The translations under genes and the position numbers were made by a program. A stretch of DNA of 64,000 nt from Halobacillus salinus (GTDB taxonomy: Bacteria; Bacillota; Bacilli; Bacillales; Halobacillaceae). Where the stretch lies: assembly GCF_004684905.1 (NCBI RefSeq), contig NZ_SRJC01000001.1:372001-436000 (forward strand), given 5' to 3'. Under the pieces are notes generated by a model. The model did not search any database and was not told where the DNA came from. It saw only the letters and a program-made list of their open reading frames with translations. Of the stretch, positions 49,773 through 58,159 are shown one piece after another (the first letter of the stretch is position 1; each line of letters opens with the position of its first letter).

Positions 49773-50607
49773 TATAAATCGGATCAAGAGAAAAGGCGGT
49801 AGCTAGTGTATTCGTAATCGAGACACGACCGAATGTGACCCCTAGCTGTGTTGCCATCTGAGCGATTTCAGGACGGATGCCGGACAAGGTGCTTGTCACA
49901 CCGATGAGCTCAAGCCCTTTTAACAATTCGAATATTTGTTGAGCGACTAGTGTGTCTACAAGGTAAACACCGGACAAATCGATGAAAAGGTGATCGATGG
50001 ATTTGTCTGTACACCCTCTTAATGTATTTTCCAAAATAGCTTGCGCACGTTCAGAGCTGATATCACCTACTAAAGGAAGTAAGGCACGCCCTTCTGAGAG
50101 TTGAATGAGAGGTGAGCTTAGCTCGTTGATTGTCTGTTGCTGATGTTCAATCTGTTCGTTCAGTTCATTGGATTTCTCTTCTACGACCCTCATCGTTATG
50201 GTATCAATGGCAGCAACTAGGGCCTTTCTCCATTCTCTGACTTTCTCTAAGTCTGGAATTGGTGATTGAGCTTCCACGTACTCATTTAAAAAGGTTAAGT
50301 ATTGTTCCCGTGTCCGGAAGAATTCTCTCATGATTAAGTGGGTAGGGGTTTCTAAGTGCTGTGGATCGCTGCCTACATCGTTGATCCAACCTTCAAATTG
50401 GTCATAAAATGCACCTTCGTTCAAAGTGAAAAGTTTGCATAGCCGCCTGTGGAATTCAAAATTCTGGGACTTCAAATTATTAATTACTCTCGGATCGGTG
50501 GAGGCGTAAACACCGGTTCCTGATTTGTCCAGGCTTTCATACCAATCTTCGGTTAGTTGTTCTGCTCTATTTAATAAAAAATCGTGCAGCTGTTCATTTT
50601 TCAGCAT
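49765..50607 (-). CDS. RsbRD-like stressosome co-antagonist (STAS domain)
   Basis: A 280-residue protein. The N-terminal non-haem-globin-like helical domain starts HDFLLNRAEQLTEDWYESLD (about residues 1-150). A linker with LSEGRALLPLVGDIS leads to a STAS domain (about 165-275), where LFIDLSGVYLVDTLVA holds the expected phosphorylatable Thr. RsbR paralogues build the stressosome with RsbS and RsbT and gate sigma-B. No rsbS or rsbT is adjacent, as with B. subtilis rsbRD. Monocistronic. Confidence 0.82.
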   Translation of the reverse strand: MLKNEQLHDFLLNRAEQLTEDWYESLDKSGTGVYASTDPRVINNLKSQNFEFHRRLCKLFTLNEGAFYDQFEGWINDVGSDPQHLETPTHLIMREFFRTREQYLTFLNEYVEAQSPIPDLEKVREWRKALVAAIDTITMRVVEEKSNELNEQIEHQQQTINELSSPLIQLSEGRALLPLVGDISSERAQAILENTLRGCTDKSIDHLFIDLSGVYLVDTLVAQQIFELLKGLELIGVTSTLSGIRPEIAQMATQLGVTFGRVSITNTLATAFSLDPIYNK

Positions 50608-50725
50608 ATCAAAACTCCTCTCAAACTTCCTCTATATCCGATTTTTGTAAGGGTTAAACATATTTTTTCAAAGTCTTGGTGTTATGGGGCTCAGAAGGGG
50701 GTAATAAAATAGAGAGGTGAAGAAA

Positions 50726-51184
50726 ATGAAGCAATGGGCATTAGAACAACTCGCTGCTATCTATGACCATGATCTGTATTTTGCAAGCTTTGTGACAGCG
50801 GTAGATGAGCTAAATGATTATGAAGCATTTTATAGGGCAGAGGCTGGTCAAGTCAACACAATTGCTGAGATCATCCATCATCTCGATTTTTACAATGATC
50901 GTTTTTTATCCCGGTTTCGAGGCGAAGAAGTCACATTGTTGCCTAGTTCTTATAATACATTTCTGGTAGATCGAAACACAACATTAAATCGTTTAGTAGG
51001 GGAAGCTGATAAGACGTATCGAGATTTTAGAAAAGCGATCCGCTTCTCCAGTGATGAAAAAATGGTAATGTGGTCGAGTGAATTAAGCAGGCTCTGGCTG
51101 CACAACGCCTATCATATCGGCCAAATTGTCCACATCCGAAAAGAATTCGGAGCCTGGAATAAAAGAACTTTATTGAAAGGGTAA
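50726..51184 (+). CDS. DinB superfamily protein
   Basis: A 152-residue helical protein with candidate metal His in AEIIHHLDFYNDRFLSRF (near residue 50) and LHNAYHIGQIVHIRKE (near 127-140), the late H-x-x-x-H-x-G-Q pattern of DinB. ATG 50726 is eight bases from AGAGAGG. The function is unknown; it is the third DinB-like gene in the window and not closely similar to the others. Confidence 0.8.
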   Translation: MKQWALEQLAAIYDHDLYFASFVTAVDELNDYEAFYRAEAGQVNTIAEIIHHLDFYNDRFLSRFRGEEVTLLPSSYNTFLVDRNTTLNRLVGEADKTYRDFRKAIRFSSDEKMVMWSSELSRLWLHNAYHIGQIVHIRKEFGAWNKRTLLKG

Positions 51185-51190
51185 AAAAAT

Positions 51191-51224
51191 AAAGCCTGCG
51201 TCATATGACACAGGCTCATTTTTG
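51191..51224. terminator. Bidirectional terminator between DinB and the coat gene
   Basis: AGCCTGCGTCAT pairs with ATGACACAGGCT with one mismatch; A and T runs flank both sides. Confidence 0.75.
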
Positions 51225-51233
51225 TTACATAGC

Positions 51234-51755
51234 TTATTCGGAGTCTAATGCTGGATGGGAAGTAGGAGCGGTGAATGCTGCTGGTGTAATAGGATCTAGG
51301 CAAGTGATGCCGCAGAAGCAGTTTACATCGACTGTAGTACAAATTCCAGTTGACTCGAATTCTTCTACGTGGTGAAGCGCGTCGCATACACTCTTCTTGT
51401 CGCACTTATGCCAGTGAGCGTGAGCAGAAACCGGCTTAAGAAGCTCTAGTTTTACACAGTTGTCGTCTACGAATTTCTTCGCTTTGAACACTGGTGTTTC
51501 GATGCAGTAGTAGCCAGCTTCCATTGCTTTCTTTTTCAACCCGCTAGCAAAGAACGGTTTGCAGTCTTTGCAGTATAGCAGGAACGGAATTGTAGTATTC
51601 CCGTTTTCTGAAGCTGGAGAGAGCAAGTCACGAATCGAGCGTTCACAGCTTGTATCGCAACAGTGATCTAGAGCAGCCACCTCGTTTTGAACGCGAACAA
51701 TCTCTTTCAGAATATCTTTCACACAATGGCTTCCTTTAGAATGACATGAACCCAT
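51234..51755 (-). CDS. CotY/CotZ family spore coat protein
   Basis: A 173-residue cysteine-rich protein (over a dozen Cys). It has CHSKGSHCVKDILKEIVRVQN at the start, ALDHCCDTSCERSI, LLYCKDCKPFFA, and a Cys-rich end (VNCFCGITC). These are features of the CotY/CotZ crust proteins that crosslink the spore outer layer. The ATG 51755 is behind AAAGGAGATGG. It indicates a spore-forming host. A sigma-K promoter was not identified with confidence. Confidence 0.88.
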   Translation of the reverse strand: MGSCHSKGSHCVKDILKEIVRVQNEVAALDHCCDTSCERSIRDLLSPASENGNTTIPFLLYCKDCKPFFASGLKKKAMEAGYYCIETPVFKAKKFVDDNCVKLELLKPVSAHAHWHKCDKKSVCDALHHVEEFESTGICTTVDVNCFCGITCLDPITPAAFTAPTSHPALDSE

Positions 51756-51839
51756 GAATATCCATCTCCTTTTTTTAATAGGTCTTTCCATATCATTCTA
51801 TGGAAGTAGGAGAGAGATGCTTGTATATTAGTCTATCTT

Positions 51840-51987
51840 TCTATAAATGGGTTGCACTAGTGCATTAGCCATTCCGTCTAAAAGGATTCTGACATATAGT
51901 AAACTATCTATAGCTGTAGAGTTATAGAATCATGGTTTGCCACACCATGGAATTTTCCCAAACGGTGACGTGAAGACGTCCATATGT
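51840..51987 (+). other. Intergenic stretch leading into an unassigned plus-strand terminator
   Basis: Between the coat gene and the repeat protein. A short stem CATGGT / ACCATG lies at about 51932-51950, and the longest plus-strand frame is a 26-codon one without ribosome site. A small RNA ending at 52020 is possible but no clear promoter was found. Confidence 0.25.
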
Positions 51988-52022
51988 AAAGCTGCCCGTT
52001 ACATGAACGAGCAGCTTTTTTT
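51988..52022 (+). terminator. Hairpin with a strong plus-strand T run
   Basis: AAAGCTGC-CGTT pairs with AACG-GCAGCTTT and is followed by seven T on the plus strand. The minus-strand gene at 52021 can use it only weakly, since its T tract is short. Confidence 0.7.
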
Positions 52023-52308
52023 ATTTCTTCCTATTGAAGGCTCGATCTTTAATATTCTGGAAAGTCTTCTGAGAAGCATCCACTGTTTTTCCGATGGCTT
52101 CGTTCCCTTTGTCGGAAACTTTCTTCACAATGTTGCCTGAAGAATCGACGGTCTTTCCGACTAGTCCTCCTTCACCAGAGACGGATTTGATGATTTTTCC
52201 TGAAGCATCCACTGTGTTGTGGATGATATTATTCGCCTCTTCCGAAACCCCTTTGACCAAGCCTTGGTCATCGCGCTTAGAGGACTCATTGTTGTTATTT
52301 TTGCTCAT
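52021..52308 (-). CDS. Small hydrophilic repeat protein, 95 residues
   Basis: The ATG 52308 follows AAGGAGGAGATC. The protein is charged and lacks hydrophobic helices. It contains three imperfect repeats of about 22 residues with the core TVDASGKIIKSVS, TVDSSGNIVKKVS and TVDASQKTF. The regular spacing may give amphipathic helices, as in stress-protection proteins. I do not recognise the family; the function is unknown. Confidence 0.7.
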   Translation of the reverse strand: MSKNNNNESSKRDDQGLVKGVSEEANNIIHNTVDASGKIIKSVSGEGGLVGKTVDSSGNIVKKVSDKGNEAIGKTVDASQKTFQNIKDRAFNRKK

Positions 52309-52395
52309 CGTTGATCTCCTCCTTAAAATCTTTATACATTCCATGCTATGAGCAAAATGGGAAAATATGAGTAATGAATAGTAGTTCATTTTTAA

Positions 52396-52424
52396 TTGAA
52401 TTTTCAGAATTATAGGGGTAAAAT
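52396..52424 (+). promoter_or_regulatory. Sigma-A promoter of the acyl-CoA operon
   Basis: TTGAAT (52396-52401) and TAAAAT (52419-52424) are separated by 17 bp. The -10 ends 8 bp before the palindromic operator. Confidence 0.75.
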
Positions 52425-52432
52425 GGAAAATA

Positions 52433-52452
52433 CATACTAACCGGTTGGTATG
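52433..52452. promoter_or_regulatory. Palindromic operator, probable TetR site
   Basis: CATACTAACCGGTTGGTATG is a 20-bp inverted repeat with one mismatched pair. It occupies about +3 to +22 relative to the -10 and should block transcription when bound. The TetR repressor encoded in the operon (54489) is the obvious candidate. Confidence 0.7.
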
Positions 52453-52477
52453 TTACCAGAAGGGAAGGGGAATTCCT

Positions 52478-53689
52478 TTGCATTTTGATAAGAGTGAGAA
52501 AGTGAAACGCTACGAGCAACGTTTGAGAGAATTTATGTACGAATATGTTTATCCGAACGAACGAACATTTGAAGAGCAGCTCAATGAACAGGAGACACGA
52601 TGGACTGTCGTTCCTGAGATTATGGAAGAATTAAAGGCAAAAGCGAAACAAGAAGGGCTCTGGAATTTATTCATGCCTGATGAGGAGAACGGTCAAGGGC
52701 TAACGAACTTAGAATATGCGCCCCTATGTGAAATTATGGGAAGATCCATGATTGGACCGGAAGTTTTTAACTGTAACGCTCCTGACACAGGGAATATGGA
52801 GGTGCTGTCCAGGTATGGATCAGAAGAGCAAAAAAAAGAATGGCTGACTCCTTTATTGAACGGCGACATTCGTTCCTGCTTTTCTATGACAGAGCCGGAC
52901 GTCGCTTCTTCTGATGCAACGAATATCGAGTCGAGTATCAAGAGAGATGGAGATAGCTATGTAATCAATGGTCGTAAATGGTGGTCTTCGGGTGCCGGCG
53001 ATCCCCGGTGTAAAATCGCCATCTTTATGGGGAAAACGGATCCCGATGCGCCGAAGTACGATCAGCAGTCGATGATACTCGTCCCTATGGATACACCTGG
53101 CGTACATATACGACGTATGCTGCCTGTATTCGGCTACGACCATGCTCCCCATGGGCATGCCGAGATTGATTTCGACAACGTCCGGGTTCCAAAGGAAAAT
53201 ATCATTTGGGGAGAAGGGAAAGGGTTCGCTATTGCGCAGGGGAGACTAGGTCCTGGGCGAATACACCACTGCATGCGGTTAATTGGAGCAGCGGAGCGTG
53301 CGCTTGAAGAATTATGTAAGCGTGTTCAAAGTCGAACTGCTTTTCATAAATCGTTGGGAGAGCAAGGAGTCATACGGGAATGGATTGCAGATTCAAGAAT
53401 TGAGATAGAACAAGCCAGGCTATTAACATTGAAAGCTGCCTATATGATGGACACGGTAGGCAACAAGCAAGCTAAAACAGAGATTGCGATGATCAAAGTG
53501 GTTGCTCCGAATATGGCGCTTCGTGTAATAGACAGAGCGATCCAAGCTCACGGTGCTGCAGGAGTGAGTGAGGACTTCACTTTGGCCGCACAGTGGGCAA
53601 ACAGTCGGACATTGCGACTAGCGGACGGGCCGGATGAAGTCCATAGAAGACAAGTGGCAAAGCTGGAATTATCCAAATATAAGGAGTGA
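52478..53689 (+). CDS. Acyl-CoA dehydrogenase, ACAD10/11-like
   Basis: A 403-residue flavoprotein. Its segments [41 protein letters not shown] and [13 protein letters not shown] match the dehydrogenase part of animal ACAD11. The classical catalytic Glu of the FEGTNE motif is replaced by the ADGPDE segment, as in that group. LvaC of the Pseudomonas putida levulinate pathway is the bacterial relative I recognise. It is predicted to act on 4-hydroxyacyl-CoA phosphates. The start is TTG at 52478, 7 bp from AAGGGAAGGGG. First gene of the operon. Confidence 0.85.
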   Translation: MHFDKSEKVKRYEQRLREFMYEYVYPNERTFEEQLNEQETRWTVVPEIMEELKAKAKQEGLWNLFMPDEENGQGLTNLEYAPLCEIMGRSMIGPEVFNCNAPDTGNMEVLSRYGSEEQKKEWLTPLLNGDIRSCFSMTEPDVASSDATNIESSIKRDGDSYVINGRKWWSSGAGDPRCKIAIFMGKTDPDAPKYDQQSMILVPMDTPGVHIRRMLPVFGYDHAPHGHAEIDFDNVRVPKENIIWGEGKGFAIAQGRLGPGRIHHCMRLIGAAERALEELCKRVQSRTAFHKSLGEQGVIREWIADSRIEIEQARLLTLKAAYMMDTVGNKQAKTEIAMIKVVAPNMALRVIDRAIQAHGAAGVSEDFTLAAQWANSRTLRLADGPDEVHRRQVAKLELSKYKE

Positions 53690-53695
53690 CTCGGG

Positions 53696-54475
53696 GTGCA
53701 CATACATCAATTATTTGATTTGACGGGAAAGACCGCAATCATAACAGGTGGCGGTCGTGGATTAGGGGAGCAGATGGCGGAGGGCTTAGCTGAGGCAGGA
53801 GCGAACCTTGTGCTTTGTTCGAGGAAAATCGATGCATGTGAGCAAGTAGCAAACCGTCTGCGGGAGGAACACGGCATAAAAGCCGTGGCGTTCAGTTGCG
53901 ACGTTACCAATGCGGAAGACGTAGAGGCGGTTGTCGAGGAAACAATCGATCAATTTGGCCAAATAGACATCCTCATTAATAACAGCGGAGCGACTTGGGG
54001 AGCCCAGACATTGGAAATGCCAGTTGAAGCCTTTCAAAAAGTGATGAATGTCAATGTCACCGGTACGTTCCTGATGTCGCAGAAAGTAGGCGCACAAATG
54101 GTCAAGCAGAAGTCAGGAAAAATCATCAATATCTCCTCTGTAGCTGGACTTGGTGGAGCAGACCCACGTTTTATGGAGACGATCGGCTATAATGCAAGCA
54201 AAGGAGCCGTCATAACGATGACGAAAGATTTAGCTGTGAAGTGGGGGCAGCATAACATCCAGGTCAATGCGCTCGCCCCAGGGTTCTTCCCTACAAAAAT
54301 GTCCAAAGTGGTTCTGGAACAGGGAGGAGATTTCATCCTCGATCGTACACCTCTCGGAAGGTTCGGAAGCGAGGAAGATTTGAAAGGGGCGGCGCTGTTC
54401 TTAGCCTCTGGTGCATCTAATTATATAACAGGCGATGTGATTGTAGTGGATGGAGGCATGCACGCATCTTGTTAA
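53696..54475 (+). CDS. SDR family oxidoreductase (FabG-like)
   Basis: A 259-residue short-chain dehydrogenase with GGGRGLGEQMAE (cofactor), CDVTNAEDV, NNSGATWG, catalytic Ser near 147 (NISSVAG) and YNASKGA (Tyr165, Lys169). It reduces or oxidises a 3-oxo/3-hydroxyacyl or related alcohol with NAD(P). In this operon it probably acts on the hydroxyacyl-CoA chain, as LvaD does in the levulinate pathway. The start is GTG behind AAGGAG. It follows the ACAD11-like gene by 6 bp. Confidence 0.85.
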   Translation: MHIHQLFDLTGKTAIITGGGRGLGEQMAEGLAEAGANLVLCSRKIDACEQVANRLREEHGIKAVAFSCDVTNAEDVEAVVEETIDQFGQIDILINNSGATWGAQTLEMPVEAFQKVMNVNVTGTFLMSQKVGAQMVKQKSGKIINISSVAGLGGADPRFMETIGYNASKGAVITMTKDLAVKWGQHNIQVNALAPGFFPTKMSKVVLEQGGDFILDRTPLGRFGSEEDLKGAALFLASGASNYITGDVIVVDGGMHASC

Positions 54476-54488
54476 GGAGAAGAAAACG

Positions 54489-55058
54489 ATGAAAGAAAAG
54501 ATTCTAGCAACGAGTACAGAACTTTTTGGGAAGAGAGGGTTTCCAGAGACATCGATTCAAGACATCGTGTCCATGAACGATCTGACGAAGGGAACCTTTT
54601 ATTATTATTTCAAGAATAAAGAGGATGTACTGGTTCAGATTCATGAACAGTTCATTGAATCATTACTGATGCAGCAACAAGAAATTATCCAAGCGGACTT
54701 ATCAGCTCATGACAAGCTCGAAGCGATGGTCCAGATGTTAATAGAGAACATTCGAACCAACGCTAACAGTGCCATGGTGTTCTTTAGGGAAATGCGGCAT
54801 TTAAGTAATGAAAAGACGAGAGACATCTTGCCTAAGCGACACCAATTTCAGAGGAATATTGCTTCTGTTATCGAAACTGGGATGCTGTCGGGAGAATTCC
54901 GATCTGATCTACGTGCGGACATGCTTTCCTTCGGCGTCTTAGGGATCGCGAATTGGAGTTATTTCTGGTACGACCCGGAGGGAGAAGTTTCAGAAAAGGA
55001 ACTGACGCACATCTTCATGGAAATGATCTTTAAAGGAATCGAGGAGGAGAAAACATGA
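54489..55058 (+). CDS. TetR family transcriptional regulator of the acyl-CoA operon
   Basis: A 189-residue regulator. The N-terminal helix-turn-helix is visible in TSIQDIVSMNDLTKGTFYYYFKNKEDVL (residues ~21-48); the C-terminal ligand domain is typical of acyl-CoA-sensing TetR proteins. The ATG at 54489 follows TAAGGAG. Encoded as the third gene of the operon it probably represses its own promoter through the palindrome at 52433-52452 and is released by an acyl-CoA. Confidence 0.87.
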   Translation: MKEKILATSTELFGKRGFPETSIQDIVSMNDLTKGTFYYYFKNKEDVLVQIHEQFIESLLMQQQEIIQADLSAHDKLEAMVQMLIENIRTNANSAMVFFREMRHLSNEKTRDILPKRHQFQRNIASVIETGMLSGEFRSDLRADMLSFGVLGIANWSYFWYDPEGEVSEKELTHIFMEMIFKGIEEEKT

Positions 55059-55927
55059 CCATTAATCAATTAACCGTTGTCGGAGCAGGTGCTATGGGTC
55101 ATCAAATTGCAATGCTAGGCGCTCTTGCGGGTTACGAGACGTACCTCCAGGATATAAGCAAAGATTCACTAGAAGCGGCAGATCAGAAGTTGCGGGGAAT
55201 TATGAAACGGTGGGTAGAAAAAGAAAAGCTATCAGCTGAAGACTATGAGGCTGCTTTCAGCCGTCTGCATATGACAACGAGCCTTGAGGAAGCAGCAGGC
55301 AAAGCGGATCTCGTCATTGAAGCGGTGGTAGAAAAACTAGAGGTGAAGCGTCAAGTCTTTGCTCAGCTCGATGAAGTTGCCCCAGCTCATGCCATTCTAG
55401 CAACTAACTCTTCCACCATCGTTAGTTCTCTTATAGTAGATGCAACTTCACGACCGGATAAGGTGTGCAACATGCACTTCTTCTTCCCGGCATTGGTGAT
55501 GGATTGTGTAGAAGTCGTCAAAGGTGAACACACATCGGATGAAACAGCGGGAACAGCGATGGAAGTTTGTGAACGAATGGGTAGAACAGCGATTCTCTTG
55601 AAAAAAGAAATCTCAGGTTTTGTAGCCAATAGGATTTTGTTCGCGATACAGAAAGAAGCCATGCATTTATACGAAGGTGGCTATGCTGACTTTGAAGATA
55701 TCGACAAAATTGTGCGTCACGCACTGAACCATCCGATTGGCCCGTTCGAGTTGATGGATCTATCCGGTCTTGATGTCGGTTATTATGTCATGCAGCAACA
55801 ATACCAAGAAACGAATGATCCGAATGACAGACCTTCTAAGACTCTTGTAGAGAAAGTAGAAGCAGGTGAGCTAGGCCGCAAGACTGGTAAAGGTTTTTAT
55901 TCTTATGACAAAAAAGTGAGAAGTTGA
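55055..55927 (+). CDS. 3-Hydroxyacyl-CoA dehydrogenase
   Basis: A 290-residue HBD/FadB-type dehydrogenase. The NAD-binding VVGAGAMGHQIA is at the N terminus, the catalytic His is in NMHFFFPALVMDCVEVV (near residue 138), and HPIGPFELMDLSGLDVG closes the C-terminal domain. It oxidises 3-hydroxyacyl-CoA to 3-ketoacyl-CoA. It overlaps the TetR gene by 4 bp (ATGA). Fits beta-oxidation in this operon. Confidence 0.9.
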   Translation: MTINQLTVVGAGAMGHQIAMLGALAGYETYLQDISKDSLEAADQKLRGIMKRWVEKEKLSAEDYEAAFSRLHMTTSLEEAAGKADLVIEAVVEKLEVKRQVFAQLDEVAPAHAILATNSSTIVSSLIVDATSRPDKVCNMHFFFPALVMDCVEVVKGEHTSDETAGTAMEVCERMGRTAILLKKEISGFVANRILFAIQKEAMHLYEGGYADFEDIDKIVRHALNHPIGPFELMDLSGLDVGYYVMQQQYQETNDPNDRPSKTLVEKVEAGELGRKTGKGFYSYDKKVRS

Positions 55928-55939
55928 GGAGGAAGTAGC

Positions 55940-56344
55940 ATGCATGAGATAGAAGTCAATGTGCGCTTTTGTGAGACCGATTTGTTAGGGCACGTCAATA
56001 ACAACAATTATTTCGTTTACATGGAGGACTCGAGGATCCGTTTTTTCAATGACCTTGGAATGGTGGGGAACGATTGGAACTTTATTCTCGCCTCCACTAA
56101 GTGTGATTTTCTCAAGCAGGTCTATTTCAACCAGACCTTGATCATCAAGAGTCATGTCGTGAAAATAGGGAACTCCAGTTTTCATCTGGAGCAGGACATG
56201 TATGAGAAAGAGTCGGGGGACTTAGTGGCAAAGGGGCAGTCCGTTATCGTCCAGTTCGATTTTGATGCACAGAAAAGCAAAGCATTGACCGATGAAATGA
56301 AACAGCAGCTTGAGTCACATCGCCAGACAGTTAAGGAGGGATAG
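55940..56344 (+). CDS. Acyl-CoA thioesterase, 4HBT hotdog family
   Basis: A 134-residue hotdog protein with the FCETDLLGHVNNNNYFVYMEDSR active-site region (Asp and His near residues 12-17 are typical of 4-hydroxybenzoyl-CoA thioesterases). It hydrolyses acyl-CoA. It may relieve CoA trapping when the pathway is overloaded. GGAGGAAGTAGC precedes the ATG. Confidence 0.87.
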   Translation: MHEIEVNVRFCETDLLGHVNNNNYFVYMEDSRIRFFNDLGMVGNDWNFILASTKCDFLKQVYFNQTLIIKSHVVKIGNSSFHLEQDMYEKESGDLVAKGQSVIVQFDFDAQKSKALTDEMKQQLESHRQTVKEG

Positions 56345-56346
56345 GT

Positions 56347-57414
56347 TTGTCTCTTAACACGGATACAAGAACCGTTCGTCAAGGAGAGGAGCTGGATCTT
56401 GAAACGATAGAGCCTTACCTGAGGGATAGGTTGGATATCCCTGAAGGAAAGCTGGAGGTTCGCCAGTTCGGAGCTGGACACTCCAACCTCACCTACGAAT
56501 TATCTGTAGGGGAATGGAGTGCAGTGCTGAGGCGACCACCGCTCGGACCAGTGGCACCGAAAGCGCATGATATGGAGCGGGAGTTCAAAGTATTAAAAGC
56601 CCTTCATCCAGTTTTTCCGGTTGCTCCGAAACCCTTACATGTTAACGCGGGGGATTTGATCGGCGTTCCGTTTTTCATCATGGAGAGAAGATATGGACAC
56701 GTGTATGATACCAGTTTCCCAGATGAAGTTGTTTATACTGCTTCTCTTGGGAGGAGGCTGTCTGAGGAGATGGTGGACCGACTTGTTGAACTTCACGCTA
56801 TCGACTATCGAAAAACGGATTTGAACAATATGGTGAAGCCAGAAGGGTTCATGCAGAGACAGGTGAACGGCTGGATCAAGCGCTTCGAACGGGCGCGTAC
56901 TGATGATGTAGTTTCAGCAGTAAAGTTGAAGCAGTGGTTGATTGATCACGTTCCGCATTCCGATGAGGCATCGATCATCCACTATGACTACAAGTTGAAT
57001 AATGCCATGTTCGACCTAGAAGACCCTGATAAGATGATCGGGTTATTCGACTGGGAGATGACAACGGTCGGAGACCCGCTTGCTGACCTTGGAGCGGCGA
57101 TGAGCTATTGGATTCAACCAGACGACCCTGACATGCTGCGTACCGGACTCGGAGAGCCGCCGGTAACCGTCCGAGAAGGTTTTTATACAAGAGCAGAATT
57201 TATTCAGCGGTATGCGGAGAAGAGTGGAAGGGACGTATCCGGTATTCATATCTATCTTACATTCGCTTACTTCAAATTAGCCGGTATCGTTCAGCAAATC
57301 TATTCCCGTTATAAAAAGGGTCAAACGAACGACCCACGCTTCGCTCATATGAACCATTTTGTTAACAATCTAATTGAACACGCAGAGAAAACGGCAGGAC
57401 TCGTAGATGGCTAA
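56347..57414 (+). CDS. APH-type phosphotransferase, ACAD10/11 kinase-like
   Basis: A 355-residue kinase of the aminoglycoside-phosphotransferase fold. It has a P-loop-like GAGHSNLTYEL (near 43), catalytic Asp214 in IHYDYKLNNAMFD, and the metal-binding Asp235 in LFDWEMTTVGDPLADLG. This is the N-terminal domain that animal ACAD10/11 carry fused to their dehydrogenase, and LvaA in P. putida. It should phosphorylate the 4-hydroxyl of hydroxyacyl-CoA. TTG start behind AAGGAGGGATAGG. Confidence 0.87.
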   Translation: MSLNTDTRTVRQGEELDLETIEPYLRDRLDIPEGKLEVRQFGAGHSNLTYELSVGEWSAVLRRPPLGPVAPKAHDMEREFKVLKALHPVFPVAPKPLHVNAGDLIGVPFFIMERRYGHVYDTSFPDEVVYTASLGRRLSEEMVDRLVELHAIDYRKTDLNNMVKPEGFMQRQVNGWIKRFERARTDDVVSAVKLKQWLIDHVPHSDEASIIHYDYKLNNAMFDLEDPDKMIGLFDWEMTTVGDPLADLGAAMSYWIQPDDPDMLRTGLGEPPVTVREGFYTRAEFIQRYAEKSGRDVSGIHIYLTFAYFKLAGIVQQIYSRYKKGQTNDPRFAHMNHFVNNLIEHAEKTAGLVDG

Positions 57415-58159
57415 TATTCACCTTATCTTTAAAAAGGAAGACATCAAGCGAGACAAGATGGTAGGGAAAGTAGCCATTGTGTTTGATGTGTTATTCGCAA
57501 CCTCTACAATCACTGCTGCTCTTGCCGACGGGGCTAGGTCCGTTATTCCGGTTTTAGACCAAACCCATGGCAGAGAAAAAGCGAAAGAGATGAGGGAGAG
57601 CTACTTGTTAGCGGGGGAAGACAAAGGTCGTCTGATTGAAGGGTTTCATCCACCAATTCGACCCCACTTAAAAGATGTAGTGAGAGACCAAACCCTCATT
57701 TTATCGACGACGAATGGAACGGTGGCTTTGCAAAATTCGAGTGAGGCAGATGTGCTGTATGCATGTTCTCTTCTGAACAACGAGGCGATGGCAGATCATT
57801 TGAATAAGCATCACAATGATCAGGACTTAGTTATGGTCTGTTCTGGTTCGAGTGGTCACTATACGTTGGAGGATTTCTTCGGTGCGGGAAGCTTGATTCA
57901 CCATCTTGTTAAAAAGAAACAGTGGTCTCTTTCCGATGGAGCAAAGACGGCCCTTCTCTTTTATAACGGTAATGAAGATCATGCAGCTGAACTGTTAAGT
58001 CAATCGAAAATCGGAAGCTTACTGCTTGGGGCCGGAATGGAGCAAAAGGAAATTGACTTTGTGGCACAGGAAGGGCTTTGGAACACTATTCCTGTATATG
58101 ACAGAGTGGAAGGAAAAATAAAGGAGTGGAGTTATGAATCCAGTGAAGCATCTCGTTGA
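57407..58159 (+). CDS. ComB-like 2-phosphosulfolactate phosphatase family protein
   Basis: A 250-residue member of the Mg-dependent ComB acid phosphatase family: VFDVLFATSTITAAL near residue 26, LAGEDKGRLIEGF (near 66), and LILSTTNGTVAL near 101. ComB dephosphorylates phosphosulfolactate in coenzyme M synthesis, which Bacillaceae lack. Within a hydroxyacyl-CoA kinase operon the substrate may be a phosphorylated acid from the same pathway. It overlaps the kinase gene by 8 bp and the next dehydrogenase gene by 26 bp. Confidence 0.8.
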   Translation: MANIHLIFKKEDIKRDKMVGKVAIVFDVLFATSTITAALADGARSVIPVLDQTHGREKAKEMRESYLLAGEDKGRLIEGFHPPIRPHLKDVVRDQTLILSTTNGTVALQNSSEADVLYACSLLNNEAMADHLNKHHNDQDLVMVCSGSSGHYTLEDFFGAGSLIHHLVKKKQWSLSDGAKTALLFYNGNEDHAAELLSQSKIGSLLLGAGMEQKEIDFVAQEGLWNTIPVYDRVEGKIKEWSYESSEASR

